The notes beneath the pieces were generated by a model. The model was not told the origin of the DNA. It searched no databases and was given only the letters and a program-made list of their open reading frames with translations. From an uncultured Phascolarctobacterium sp. (GTDB lineage: Bacteria > Bacillota > Negativicutes > Acidaminococcales > Acidaminococcaceae), in the NCBI GenBank assembly GCA_949299135.1, contig CASFZG010000001.1:1-64000 (forward strand): a stretch of DNA of 64,000 nucleotides, given 5' to 3'. Of the stretch, positions 9,731 through 18,294 are shown one piece after another (within the stretch, counting starts at the first letter, position 1; each line of letters starts with the position of its first letter). Both the position numbers and the translations under genes were made by a program.

Positions 9731-10344
9731 CCTTTCACCTGTTTTATAAACGCTTTTATCTTCGCCGCATCCTTACCGCCGTCTGTTTCCACGCCGCCGC
9801 TTACATCTGCCGCAAACGGCTTTAAGCCTTTCAATGCATGGCGCACGTTTTCTGCGTTAAGCCCGCCGGCGATAAAGTATGGTTTATGTATTTTAACGCT
9901 CTTTAACAGCTGCGTATTAAATTGCCTGCCCGTGCCGCCGTAGGCGGATTGGCTGTAAGTGTCGAACAGCAGGTAATCGCAGTCGTAATAATCGGCGCGT
10001 TTGATGTCGTTTTCATCCTGCACGCGCACGGCTTTGATGATGGGCAGTTTGCAGATTTTTTTAAGCTCTGCGATGTAGGCGTTGCCCTCGTCGCCGTGCA
10101 GCTGTACCCAATCTATAATGCCAAGTTCCGCAGCGGCGGCAATTTCTTCCACCGGTGCGTTGACGAACACGCCCACGGTTTTGATGTGCCTGTTCAGCGC
10201 CGCTTTTAACCGCCGCGCTACGATGAGGCTGACGTACCTTTTGCTGAGCGGGTAGAACACAAAGCCTGCAAAATCCGGCTTGTGCCTATTAACCGCCTGC
10301 ACGTCCTGCAAGTTTTTAATGCCGCAAATTTTTACCTTAACCAT
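9727..10344 (-). CDS. trpF: Phosphoribosylanthranilate isomerase
   Basis: Isomerises phosphoribosylanthranilate to CdRP. It is 205 residues from ATG 10344 ([11 protein letters not shown]), preceded by AGGTGAG five nt upstream; an in-frame GTG at 10353 is less likely. Typical motifs are KICGIKN, the Asp in QLHGDE and the late AGGLNAENV phosphate-binding segment. It overlaps the end of trpC by 8 nt and the start of trpB by 4 nt, implying translational coupling. Confidence 0.94.
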   Translation of the reverse strand: MVKVKICGIKNLQDVQAVNRHKPDFAGFVFYPLSKRYVSLIVARRLKAALNRHIKTVGVFVNAPVEEIAAAAELGIIDWVQLHGDEGNAYIAELKKICKLPIIKAVRVQDENDIKRADYYDCDYLLFDTYSQSAYGGTGRQFNTQLLKSVKIHKPYFIAGGLNAENVRHALKGLKPFAADVSGGVETDGGKDAAKIKAFIKQVKG

Positions 10345-11122
10345 GCCGCTCACCTGCCAGCTGCGCCAGCGTCGCCCTTACATTGCCGCTGCGCATTAAG
10401 GTTTCGCCAATCAGTACCGCGTCCGCGCCTGCGGCTTCAAGCTCTGCCACGTCGCTGCGGGTTTTAATGCCGCTTTCCGCCACAAAGGTTATGCCGGGCG
10501 GCACCAGCTTTTTCAGCCGTATGCTGGTTGTTAAATCCACCGTAAAATCACGCAGGTTGCGGTTGTTCACGCCGATAATTTCCGCACCGGCGTTCAGCGC
10601 TGCTGCCAGTTCCGCCTCGTCATGCACTTCGGTTAAAGCTTCAAGCCCAAGGCTTTGGGCTATGGCAAGGTATTCTTTCAGCTCGCCTGCGTCCAGCAGC
10701 GCCGTTATTAAAAGCACGGCGTCCGCGCCGATGATTTTTGCTTCGTAAAGCTGTGCCGGGCTGACGGTAAAATCCTTGCGCAGCACCGGCAGGCTGACGT
10801 TTTTGGCAATCTGCGTTAAGTATTCATTGCTGCCCAAAAAGCAGTTCGGTTCTGTCAGACAGCTTATCGCCGCTGCGCCTGCCGCTTCGTACTCCTTCGC
10901 ATGCTGCACGGGGTTAAACTCTTTGGCAATCAGCCCTTTGGAGGGCGACGCCTTTTTTACCTCGCAGATAAAGGAGATTCCCTTTTGCTTCAATGCTTTG
11001 GCAAAGCCCCGGTTCGTTTTTGGCATGGCTTCCGCCTCGCGCCTTAAAGCGTTTAAACCGTATTTATTTACCAGTTCCACGGCGCGCTCCTTACTTGCTG
11101 CCGCCAAAGTATCCAGAATCAT
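10337..11122 (-). CDS. trpC: Indole-3-glycerol phosphate synthase
   Basis: Closes the indole ring from CdRP. It is 261 residues. Motifs include ICEVKKASPSKG with the catalytic lysines, LRKDF, EVHDEAEL, GVNNRNL and the C-terminal AESGI and LIGETLM segments. Not fused to trpF, unlike enterobacteria. Four nt downstream of trpD. Confidence 0.95.
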   Translation of the reverse strand: MILDTLAAASKERAVELVNKYGLNALRREAEAMPKTNRGFAKALKQKGISFICEVKKASPSKGLIAKEFNPVQHAKEYEAAGAAAISCLTEPNCFLGSNEYLTQIAKNVSLPVLRKDFTVSPAQLYEAKIIGADAVLLITALLDAGELKEYLAIAQSLGLEALTEVHDEAELAAALNAGAEIIGVNNRNLRDFTVDLTTSIRLKKLVPPGITFVAESGIKTRSDVAELEAAGADAVLIGETLMRSGNVRATLAQLAGERHG

Positions 11123-11126
11123 GCTC

Positions 11127-12134
11127 TCACCCGTTGCTTAATTCAATCAGCTGCTGTAATTTCTGGTAAGCCCTGCCGCTGTCAATCGTCGCTTTGGCAA
11201 GCTCCACACATTCCGGCAGCGTGCCTTTGCCGCCGATGTAGAGGCTCATCGCGCTGTTTAAAACAACGGCGTCGCGTTTTGCCCCGCGCTCCTTACCGCT
11301 TAAAATGTCTATGGTAATCTGCGCGTTTTCGTAAGCATCGCCGCCCACAAGGTCTGCCTTACGGCAGCGTTTAAAGCCCAAATCGCAGGGGTCAAAAGTG
11401 TATTGCGTAACCCTGCCGCCGTCAATTTCAGCAATCGTGTTGGTTGCCGAAACCGTTACTTCGTCCAGCCCATCGTCGCCGTACACCACAATGCCGCGTT
11501 TAACGCCAAGGTTGGCCAGCACCCGCGCCAGTGGCATTACCAGTTCCTTCTGATACACGCCCAAAAGCTGTAAGCTGGCAAAGGCCGGGTTGGCCAAAGG
11601 GCCGATGATATTGAACACCGTCCTGATGCCGATTTCCTTACGAACCGGTCCTGCATAGCGCATGGAAGCGTGGCAGGACTGCGCAAACAAAAAGCACAGG
11701 TTTATTTTTTGCAGCAGCTCCTCGTTTTTTGCCGCCGGTAAATCTATTTTTACGCCCAGCGCCTCCAAAACATCGGCCGCGCCGCTTTTGCTGCTGACGC
11801 TGCGGTTGCCGTGCTTGGCAACGGGCTGTCCCGCCGCGCTGATGACAAACGCGCTGGTGGTTGAAATGTTAAAGGTGTTGGCACAGTCGCCGCCCGTACC
11901 GACGATATCAAGCACGTCGCCCTGTGCGTGGATGCGCGTGCATTTTTCGCGCAGCACTTCGGCGCAGGCGGTAATCTCGTCAATGGTTTCGCCCTTCATC
12001 CGCATGGCGGTGATAAAAGCCGCTATCTGCGCACTTGTCGCACCGCCGCTCATAATCTGCCCAAAGGCGTCGCGTGTTTCGGCAGCCTGTAAATTTTGCC
12101 CTGCCGCAAGTTTGGCAATTGCTGTGTTAATCAT
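11127..12134 (-). CDS. trpD: Anthranilate phosphoribosyltransferase
   Basis: Transfers phosphoribose from PRPP to anthranilate. It is 335 residues, a stand-alone TrpD without a glutaminase domain. The family GTGGD motif is present as DIVGTGGDCANTFNIST, followed by KHGNRSVSSKSGAADVLEALG. The start ATG 12134 is seven nt after GGGAGG; the longer in-frame ATG at 12158 has no ribosome site. It is the first gene of the operon, directly behind the T-box. No trpE or trpG is present between leader and trpD or elsewhere in the window. Confidence 0.95.
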   Translation of the reverse strand: MINTAIAKLAAGQNLQAAETRDAFGQIMSGGATSAQIAAFITAMRMKGETIDEITACAEVLREKCTRIHAQGDVLDIVGTGGDCANTFNISTTSAFVISAAGQPVAKHGNRSVSSKSGAADVLEALGVKIDLPAAKNEELLQKINLCFLFAQSCHASMRYAGPVRKEIGIRTVFNIIGPLANPAFASLQLLGVYQKELVMPLARVLANLGVKRGIVVYGDDGLDEVTVSATNTIAEIDGGRVTQYTFDPCDLGFKRCRKADLVGGDAYENAQITIDILSGKERGAKRDAVVLNSAMSLYIGGKGTLPECVELAKATIDSGRAYQKLQQLIELSNG

Positions 12135-12189
12135 TGTTATTTCCTCCCGATGTTGCATTTGTTGGAAATGGCTGCCGCTAATAAAAAAG

Positions 12190-12468
12190 CCCGTCCCTGT
12201 AAAATTACAAGGACAGGCGTAAAATCAAAACCTGCGGTACCACCTTGATTCGCGGACTGGCCGCGCACTTTTGCAGGGTGCCAACACACCCCTCGTCCTT
12301 AACGCAGGCGCTGCGTTGCAGAATACTAACGGCAAAGCCGCTTTGGCTGCACCCTCAACGGTCCATTTATCAGACTGCATTTCTATCCGTTCCCAGCAAC
12401 CGGACTCTCTGTGAGCGCATATTCTGACTTGATCTCCGTCTCAACGGTTTAGTGGTAAATATTAACTT
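12190..12468 (-). promoter_or_regulatory. T-box leader, probable tRNA-Trp sensor
   Basis: The minus strand carries the T-box signature AAGGTGGTACCGCAGG (12246-12231), preceded by Stem I-like sequence with TGG at 12365-12363 followed by ACC, a plausible Trp specifier codon. After the antiterminator comes a terminator: GCCTGTCC, loop, GGACGGGC, TTTTTT. Uncharged tRNA-Trp would stabilise the antiterminator and turn on trpDCFBA. The specifier assignment is by eye; the T-box class is firm. Confidence 0.92.
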
Positions 12469-12474
12469 GTGTAT

Positions 12475-12503
12475 AGTTTAAACAGCGCGCGCCGTTTAGT
12501 CAA
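12475..12503 (-). promoter_or_regulatory. trp operon promoter
   Basis: TTGACT (12503-12498), 17-nt spacer, TAAACT (12480-12475), with the start expected near 12468, just ahead of the T-box. Confidence 0.65.
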
Positions 12504-12532
12504 CAAAAATTTATAAAAATCTCAAAAAAATT

Positions 12533-12582
12533 AAAAGTGCCGCTATTTATGTAAAGCAGTTTACACAAATAACAGCACTTTT
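12533..12582 (-). terminator. Terminator after the SH3-domain gene
   Basis: AAAAGTGCTG..TTTGTGTAAA pairs across a 4-nt loop with TTTACATAAA..GCGGCACTTTT and runs into T-rich sequence. It separates the cell-envelope operon from the trp leader. Confidence 0.8.
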
Positions 12583-12588
12583 TGGTTA

Positions 12589-13326
12589 TCAGTCATCTTT
12601 ACGCAGTACAATTTTTGTTACAACGTCGTTAGCGTCAATGTAAAAATCAAGCCCGCCGTCGTCGTATTTGCCTTCAAAATCGTAGCCCAGCATCATCGTC
12701 TGCTTCAGGCTTTCGTCGTCCTTATCCGGTGTAAAATACACCACGCGGTTCGGCATGCCGTACTGCCCAATTACGCGCGCAGCCTCGTCGCCCGTGCTGA
12801 CGCCGCGCATCGTGGCAAACACCGGCGTTTTGCCTTCCATCGCCGTAATGGTGTGCTTACCGCGCTTAACGCTGATTTTTACGTCCTTATATTCGTAAAC
12901 GTAATCGCCGTGTTCTTTGCCTTCTTTAAGCAGCTTGCCCAGTTTGGCGTTTTCCGGCGTAAACACGTCGTCCAGCTTCCACTCGCCAAAATTAATGTCC
13001 TCGTCGTTCAAAAGCGGCTCTGCTTCCGCAGGAGTTAAATATTCTGTCGCAATGTAGCCCTTCTGTCCGTTCCACACCGCCTCTGCCCACGGCTGACCGT
13101 CGTCGGTGATGCGCAGCAGCGAATGGCGCGGCAGGCAGCTGATAATATTATTGCTCAACGCCGGTTTGCTGCGGAAATTAACGTCGTCTTCGGCAAGAAT
13201 CCTAAACTCGCCGCTTTTATATCCGCGCACGCGCTCGGTTGAATAAAATTTCGTCAAATCCTCTGCCGAAGCAGAATTAACAAAAGCCACGCAGCAAATT
13301 GCCGCCAAAGCCAGAAACTTCTTCAA
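12589..13326 (-). CDS. Secreted SH3-domain protein of unknown function
   Basis: From TTG 13326 (about 10 nt after GGGAG) the protein has 245 residues, beginning LKKFLALAAICCVAF, a clear signal peptide ending SASA. The next about 65 residues (FRILAEDDVNFRSKPALSNN..GYIATEYL) match a bacterial SH3 domain, a module that often binds peptidoglycan. The C-terminal half is not recognised. A TTG at 13353 is open but overlaps ctp and would bury the signal peptide. Last gene of the ftsE-ftsX-envC-ctp block, which supports an envelope role. Confidence 0.75.
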   Translation of the reverse strand: MKKFLALAAICCVAFVNSASAEDLTKFYSTERVRGYKSGEFRILAEDDVNFRSKPALSNNIISCLPRHSLLRITDDGQPWAEAVWNGQKGYIATEYLTPAEAEPLLNDEDINFGEWKLDDVFTPENAKLGKLLKEGKEHGDYVYEYKDVKISVKRGKHTITAMEGKTPVFATMRGVSTGDEAARVIGQYGMPNRVVYFTPDKDDESLKQTMMLGYDFEGKYDDGGLDFYIDANDVVTKIVLRKDD

Positions 13327-13342
13327 AACCCCTGCTCCCTTC

Positions 13343-14497
13343 TTACTTTGCAAGTTCTTCCTTCAAATAATTTTCCGCTGCCGCCAGCTGGTTATCCGTC
13401 ATGCCGGTAAGGTCAAGCTCTACCTCAACATCGGGCTTAATGCCCGTGCCGTGGATAGAGCGGCCGCTCGGCGTATAATATTTGGCAGTCGTCAGTTTAA
13501 GGCCGGTGTTGTCACTTAATTTATACACCGACTGCACCGAGCCCTTGCCAAAGGTCTGCACGCCAAACAGTTTGCCCGCTCCGGTATCCTGCACCGCACC
13601 GGCGACAATTTCTGCCGCACTGGCGCTGCCGTGGTCAACCAGAACGGCCAGCGGGTATTTTACTTTTTCAAGGTTTGATTCTTCCACAAAGGTATTGCCG
13701 TTGCGGTCTTTAATGCTTACCACCGTGCCTTTGGGCACAATGTACTGCGCAACCTTCACGCATTCGCCCAAAATACCGCCGGGGTTGTGGCGCAGGTCAA
13801 GCACAAGCGCCTGCATGCCCTGTTTTTCCAGCTCCATGTATTTTTTGGCAAAATCGTTGCCGGTCTGCTCGTTAAACACGCTTATGCGGATATAGCCGAT
13901 ATTCGTGCCCTCCAGCATTTCGCCGCCGACGGATTCAACTTTGATATCGCCGCGGATTACGCGCACCGTACGCTCATTGCCGCTTGCGTCCGCCAGCTTC
14001 AGTTCCACTTCCGTGCCCTGCTTGCCGCGGATTTTGCCGACAACGTCCTCCAGCTGCATGCCGTCAACGCTGGTGCCGTCAACCGCTAAAATTTTATCGC
14101 CGGCTTTAATGCCCGCTTCGTCTCCCGGCGTGCCTTCCATGGGCGCAACAACGACAAAATCGTTATCCTTTTTGCCCAGCACCACGCCGATGCCGCCAAA
14201 CACGCCGTCAGTCAAATCGGTAATTTCGCTGAAGCTTTTTTTATCAAGGTAAGCGGAATACGGGTCGCCCAGCGCTTTAACCATGCCGGTGGTAGCGCCG
14301 TCAAAAAGTTTTTCGCTGTCCACGGGCTCAACGTAATTATCGCGCACCGTTACCAGCGTTTTTAAAAACACCATGCCGCTGACGGAATTGCCCGCCGCGT
14401 GCTGAATAAGCGCCATAATGCCCGCAAAGGTAACAATAACGGCGCAGGCGCACGCCAGCAAAAGTGTCAGTAAACTGAATCTTGGTTTAAACATCAA
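13343..14497 (-). CDS. C-terminal processing peptidase, S41 family
   Basis: A CtpA/CtpB-like serine protease of 384 residues. One N-terminal membrane segment (about 8-30) is followed by the S41 cap, a PDZ domain (about 97-185, with DKILAVDGTSV) and the protease fold. The Ser-Lys pair lies in HGSASAAEI (289-297) and TFGKGSVQ (Lys318). Exported; it probably trims envelope or division proteins. It sits 21 nt after the EnvC-like gene, a pairing that suggests it helps control peptidoglycan hydrolysis at division. Confidence 0.92.
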   Translation of the reverse strand: MMFKPRFSLLTLLLACACAVIVTFAGIMALIQHAAGNSVSGMVFLKTLVTVRDNYVEPVDSEKLFDGATTGMVKALGDPYSAYLDKKSFSEITDLTDGVFGGIGVVLGKKDNDFVVVAPMEGTPGDEAGIKAGDKILAVDGTSVDGMQLEDVVGKIRGKQGTEVELKLADASGNERTVRVIRGDIKVESVGGEMLEGTNIGYIRISVFNEQTGNDFAKKYMELEKQGMQALVLDLRHNPGGILGECVKVAQYIVPKGTVVSIKDRNGNTFVEESNLEKVKYPLAVLVDHGSASAAEIVAGAVQDTGAGKLFGVQTFGKGSVQSVYKLSDNTGLKLTTAKYYTPSGRSIHGTGIKPDVEVELDLTGMTDNQLAAAENYLKEELAK

Positions 14498-14518
14498 TGC
14501 CCCTCCAGCTTAATTGCC

Positions 14519-15610
14519 TTACGGCAGATAATTCATCGGGTCGGTCAGCTCGCCGTTAAGGCGTGCTTCAAAGTGGCAGTGCGGGCCGGTGGACCAGCCG
14601 GTGCTGCCTGCCAGCGCGATGGTTTCGCCCTGCTGAACGTACTGGCCTTCGTATACCCACAGCTCGCTGTTGTGCCCGTACAGGCTGACAAGCCCGCCGC
14701 CGTGGTCAATCATTACGCAGTAGCCATAACCGCCCAGCCAGCCGGAATATACAACCGTGCCGCTGTCGGCAGCAACAATCGGCGTACCGGTATCGCAGGC
14801 AATATCATAGCCGCTGTGGTAACGCGTCGTGCCAAAAATCGGGTGCGTGCGCCAGCCGTAGTACGAAGTAATTTCGCCCTGTACCGGCCAGATAAATGCG
14901 CCCGTACCGCCTGCACCCGGCATACCGCCGGCGTTTTGCAGGCTGCGCAACATGCTGGCGATGTTTTCGCTGATAGCCATTAAGCGGTCGTACTCGCCTT
15001 CAACGGCGCTGCGTTCTTCTTCAGCGGCGTACAAAAGCTGTGCCCTTTCTTCGCGGCGCGCTTCGGCATCGGCACGTTTTTCTTCCAGCTCTGCTACCTG
15101 TTCGTCAAGCTCTGCCTGGCGCTGTTCGATTTCCTGCATCGACTTGTTGATGGCTTCCAGCATCGCTATATCGTGGCTGATGATTTTCTGCAGCAAAAAC
15201 ATACGGCTCGAAAAATCCGAAAAATCCTTCGCGCCCAAAAGCACGTCCAGATAGTTAATCTGTCCGTTCATGTAAATATCGCGCAGGCGCTTTTTAAAAA
15301 TATTCATCCTGCGTTCAAGGTTTGCTTTTTCTTCGGCAAGTTTGGTCCGGTTTTCCTCAACGGCAGCGTTCAGCTCGTCAAGGCGTACCTGCAAATCGCG
15401 CAGCTCGCTGATAACTTCTTCCATACGGCTGCTGGCAGCGTCGGCAGCGGCTCGTGCTTCGTCGCGCTGCGCTTCCATTTCGCGCATCTGCTGCTGCACC
15501 TGTTCGTATTCCGCCTGCTTTTCGCTAAGCTCGTCCGCGTAGCCGTGCAGCGCCGGCAAACCGGCAACGCACGCCGCAAGGGCAACCGCCAGAACTTTAG
15601 TCCTTAACAT
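14519..15610 (-). CDS. EnvC-like murein hydrolase activator, M23 domain
   Basis: A 363-residue exported protein. A signal peptide (about 1-25) is followed by two long Glu/Ala/Arg-rich coiled coils (about 27-235) and a C-terminal LytM/M23 domain. The metal-site residues look intact: H-x3-D in YHSGYDIA and HCH in GPHCHFEA. It could therefore be an active endopeptidase rather than a degenerate EnvC. It lies 12 nt after ftsX, which fits regulation of the coiled coil by FtsEX. Confidence 0.9.
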   Translation of the reverse strand: MLRTKVLAVALAACVAGLPALHGYADELSEKQAEYEQVQQQMREMEAQRDEARAAADAASSRMEEVISELRDLQVRLDELNAAVEENRTKLAEEKANLERRMNIFKKRLRDIYMNGQINYLDVLLGAKDFSDFSSRMFLLQKIISHDIAMLEAINKSMQEIEQRQAELDEQVAELEEKRADAEARREERAQLLYAAEEERSAVEGEYDRLMAISENIASMLRSLQNAGGMPGAGGTGAFIWPVQGEITSYYGWRTHPIFGTTRYHSGYDIACDTGTPIVAADSGTVVYSGWLGGYGYCVMIDHGGGLVSLYGHNSELWVYEGQYVQQGETIALAGSTGWSTGPHCHFEARLNGELTDPMNYLP

Positions 15611-15622
15611 AGGCCGTCCCCC

Positions 15623-16510
15623 TTACACGCGCAGGAACTTGCGCAGCGATACGTAACTGCCCGCAGCACCAATCGCGGTGCCGCTGATGATGATGAACAA
15701 ATCAACGTAAAGCAGCATCGGGTACGGCGGCAGCATCGGCAAAAACGCCAGCGTGGAATAAATGCGCGACAGCAGCGCCGAATAGGAAATGTTGATTACG
15801 AGTATCGAAATCAGCGAACCGAAAAAGCCCAGCGTCATGCCTTCCAGCATAAACGGCCAGCGGATAAACCAGTCGGTTGCGCCGACGTATTTCATAATGT
15901 TAACTTCGCGCCTGCGGGCGAAAACCGTAAGGCGGATGGTGTTGGCAATGATGAACAGCGTGGCAAATGCCAGAAGCACTACCAGCACAACGCCGCCCAC
16001 GCGCAGGATTTTGGTAATCTGGAACAGCTGTTCCACAACCTCCTGCCCGAATTTGGCGGTTTCAACGCCTTCCATATCGCCAATCTGCGGGGTAAGTTCC
16101 GCAATGCGTTCCGGCGCGTCCACTTCCACCTCAAAAGAATACGGGAACGGGTTATCCGTGCCGAGCGCGTTTAATAAATTCTGCTGTTCGCCAAGGCGTT
16201 CCTTAAAACGCTCCAGCGCTTCGTCCTTAGTTACGGCAGTAACCTTTTTAACGCCGGGCATGCCTTCAAGCTGCACGCGCGTATTTTCCAGCACGCTGTC
16301 ATCGGCTTCGTCCTGCATGTAAACGGTTATCTGCACCTGGCTTTCAAGGTACTGCGCCAGGTTATTGGTATTTAAAAACAACAAAAGAAACATACCCAAA
16401 ACCAACAGCGAAAGGGCGACCGTGGACACGGAGGCCACGCTCATCAGCCCGTTGCGCCGGATGGATTTATATGTTTCCCTGACAAAATATTCTTTGGTAC
16501 TAAGACTCAT
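15623..16510 (-). CDS. ftsX: Cell division permease FtsX
   Basis: It has 295 residues from ATG 16510 (MSLSTKEYFVRET), with the ribosome site GGAG about 9 nt upstream and overlap of the ftsE stop. Topology is as expected: one N-terminal membrane helix (about 20-45), an extracytoplasmic domain (about 50-165) and three C-terminal helices. With FtsE it couples ATP hydrolysis to the activator encoded next. Confidence 0.94.
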   Translation of the reverse strand: MSLSTKEYFVRETYKSIRRNGLMSVASVSTVALSLLVLGMFLLLFLNTNNLAQYLESQVQITVYMQDEADDSVLENTRVQLEGMPGVKKVTAVTKDEALERFKERLGEQQNLLNALGTDNPFPYSFEVEVDAPERIAELTPQIGDMEGVETAKFGQEVVEQLFQITKILRVGGVVLVVLLAFATLFIIANTIRLTVFARRREVNIMKYVGATDWFIRWPFMLEGMTLGFFGSLISILVINISYSALLSRIYSTLAFLPMLPPYPMLLYVDLFIIISGTAIGAAGSYVSLRKFLRV

Positions 16511-17186
16511 AGCCGTATACTCCTTTGGCATCATCGCGCACTATATGCCCATGCTCGATGGCAATAACCCTTTTTTCCATCTGGTCAACAATTTCGCGGT
16601 CATGCGTTGCCATAACAATGGTAGTGCCGCTTTTGTTTACCTCGCGGAAAATATCCATAATCTCCCAGCTGGTTTCCGGGTCAAGGTTGCCGGTAGGTTC
16701 ATCGGCAATTAAAAGGATGGGGTCGTTGACGATAGCGCGCGCAATGGCAATGCGCTGCTGTTCGCCGCCGCTAAGCTCCGTCGGGTAAGCGTGCGCACGT
16801 TTGCGCAGCCCTACCAAATCCAAAACATCGTTTACGCGGCGTTTGATTTTGCGGTACGGCGTTTCGATAACCTGCATCGCAAAAGCTACGTTATCATATA
16901 CGGTACGGTCGGGCAGCAGGCGGTAATCCTGAAAGACAATGCCAAGCTGCCTGCGGAAATACGGAATTTCATTATCGGTCATTTTTACAAGGTCGTGCCC
17001 GTTGACAATTACCTTGCCGCTTGAAGGCAGAACCTCGCGGAACAACATTTTAAAAAAGGTTGATTTGCCTGCGCCGCTCGGCCCTACAACAAACACAAAC
17101 TCGCCCTGCTCAATGCGGACGTTGATATCCTGCAAAGCTACCGAACCGCCCGGATATGTTTTGGTAACATTTATCATTTCCAGCAT
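16500..17186 (-). CDS. ftsE: Cell division ATP-binding protein FtsE
   Basis: An ABC ATPase of 228 residues from ATG 17186 (MLEMINVTKTYPGG), seven nt after AAAGGAG. It shows Walker A GPSGAGKST, signature LSGGEQQR and Walker B LLIADEPTG, with the H-loop ATHDRE. It works with FtsX in divisome control. The upstream in-frame codons overlap csaB and lack a ribosome site. Confidence 0.94.
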   Translation of the reverse strand: MLEMINVTKTYPGGSVALQDINVRIEQGEFVFVVGPSGAGKSTFFKMLFREVLPSSGKVIVNGHDLVKMTDNEIPYFRRQLGIVFQDYRLLPDRTVYDNVAFAMQVIETPYRKIKRRVNDVLDLVGLRKRAHAYPTELSGGEQQRIAIARAIVNDPILLIADEPTGNLDPETSWEIMDIFREVNKSGTTIVMATHDREIVDQMEKRVIAIEHGHIVRDDAKGVYGYES

Positions 17187-17199
17187 ACGGCCACTCCTT

Positions 17200-18294
17200 T
17201 CATTTTGCACTGCGCAGCAATGCAAAGGTTTCCTCTAAATTAAGCCGGGCTTTACGCCGCAGCTGTTCCATCTTTTCGTTCTGCACCAAAGGCGGTTTAT
17301 CCCACGCTGCTTCCAAAACGCCAAGCAGCCTGCTTGCGCTGATGTCCTCCACGCTGCCTGCCAGCACGCCGCCCGCGGTGTTTACAAAAGCGTCCACCTT
17401 CGGGTCGTAGGATATCGCCAGAAGCGGCACCTTCATGACGGCGGCAAACACAAGCGCGTGCAGGCGCATGCCCAACAGCAGCTTAAAATTGCCTATCAGC
17501 GATAAAAATTCTTCCGTGGTAAACGGCTTATCCAAAAAGAAAATGCCGCTTTCCATTTTTAAAAAGTCCGCCAGAGCGGCGCAGCTTTTTAAATCTGCCG
17601 GATACTGCAAGGGCAGCAGCACAATTTGCGCGTCATGCTGCTGTTTAAACTGTTTTAAGGCTGCGGCAATTACCTTAAAACAATTTATGTCGTCAGCCCA
17701 CGGGCGCACGGAAATACCCAGCACCGGTTTGTTTAAATCAACACCGGCGTCTGCCAGTATCTTCTGCCCGATTGCTTTATCCGCCACCGGCAAGGCCAGT
17801 ACGGAATCGGCAGTAACCATGATATTGCTGCCGTCAAAGCCCATTTTTAAAAGCTCCGCTTCGGAATCGGCGTCCCTGACCGTAATTAAATCCGCTTTGC
17901 CGCAGACAAATTTTGTTAAGCGCCTTGCCAGCGCATTACGGATAGGCCCGATGCCGTGCGAATACAGCAGCACCTTTTTGCCCGCCATTTTGCCCATTGA
18001 GATGATGAACAGATAATAAAACAGGCTGCGCAGGCTGGTAACGTCCTGCAAAAGGCTGCCGCCGCCGCTTAAAAGCATATCGGCATTTTTAACGGCATTA
18101 TATATCTCGCAAAAATTAAAACGGTAAATGCTTTTTACCTTATGTTTGGCGGCCGTTTCGGCAGGGTTGCCGGAGATGACCGTCAAATCAATATCCGGCT
18201 GCACCCCGCGCAAAGCCCTTACTATTGAAGTAAGCATGGCTTCGTCGCCGGCATTGGCAAATCCGTAATATCCGGAAATGACAATTTTATTCAT
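17200..18294 (-). CDS. csaB: Polysaccharide pyruvyl transferase CsaB
   Basis: It has 364 residues and the pyruvyl-transferase family pattern: GYYGFANAGDEAML at the N-terminus, LLSGGGSLLQD, LYSHGIGP and the late GMRLHALVFA with PLLAISYDPKV. CsaB adds ketal pyruvate to cell-wall polymers so that SLH domains can bind. The window encodes two SLH-porins, so a substrate for this system is nearby. It overlaps the upstream DUF5693-like gene by 8 nt. Confidence 0.9.
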   Translation of the reverse strand: MNKIVISGYYGFANAGDEAMLTSIVRALRGVQPDIDLTVISGNPAETAAKHKVKSIYRFNFCEIYNAVKNADMLLSGGGSLLQDVTSLRSLFYYLFIISMGKMAGKKVLLYSHGIGPIRNALARRLTKFVCGKADLITVRDADSEAELLKMGFDGSNIMVTADSVLALPVADKAIGQKILADAGVDLNKPVLGISVRPWADDINCFKVIAAALKQFKQQHDAQIVLLPLQYPADLKSCAALADFLKMESGIFFLDKPFTTEEFLSLIGNFKLLLGMRLHALVFAAVMKVPLLAISYDPKVDAFVNTAGGVLAGSVEDISASRLLGVLEAAWDKPPLVQNEKMEQLRRKARLNLEETFALLRSAK

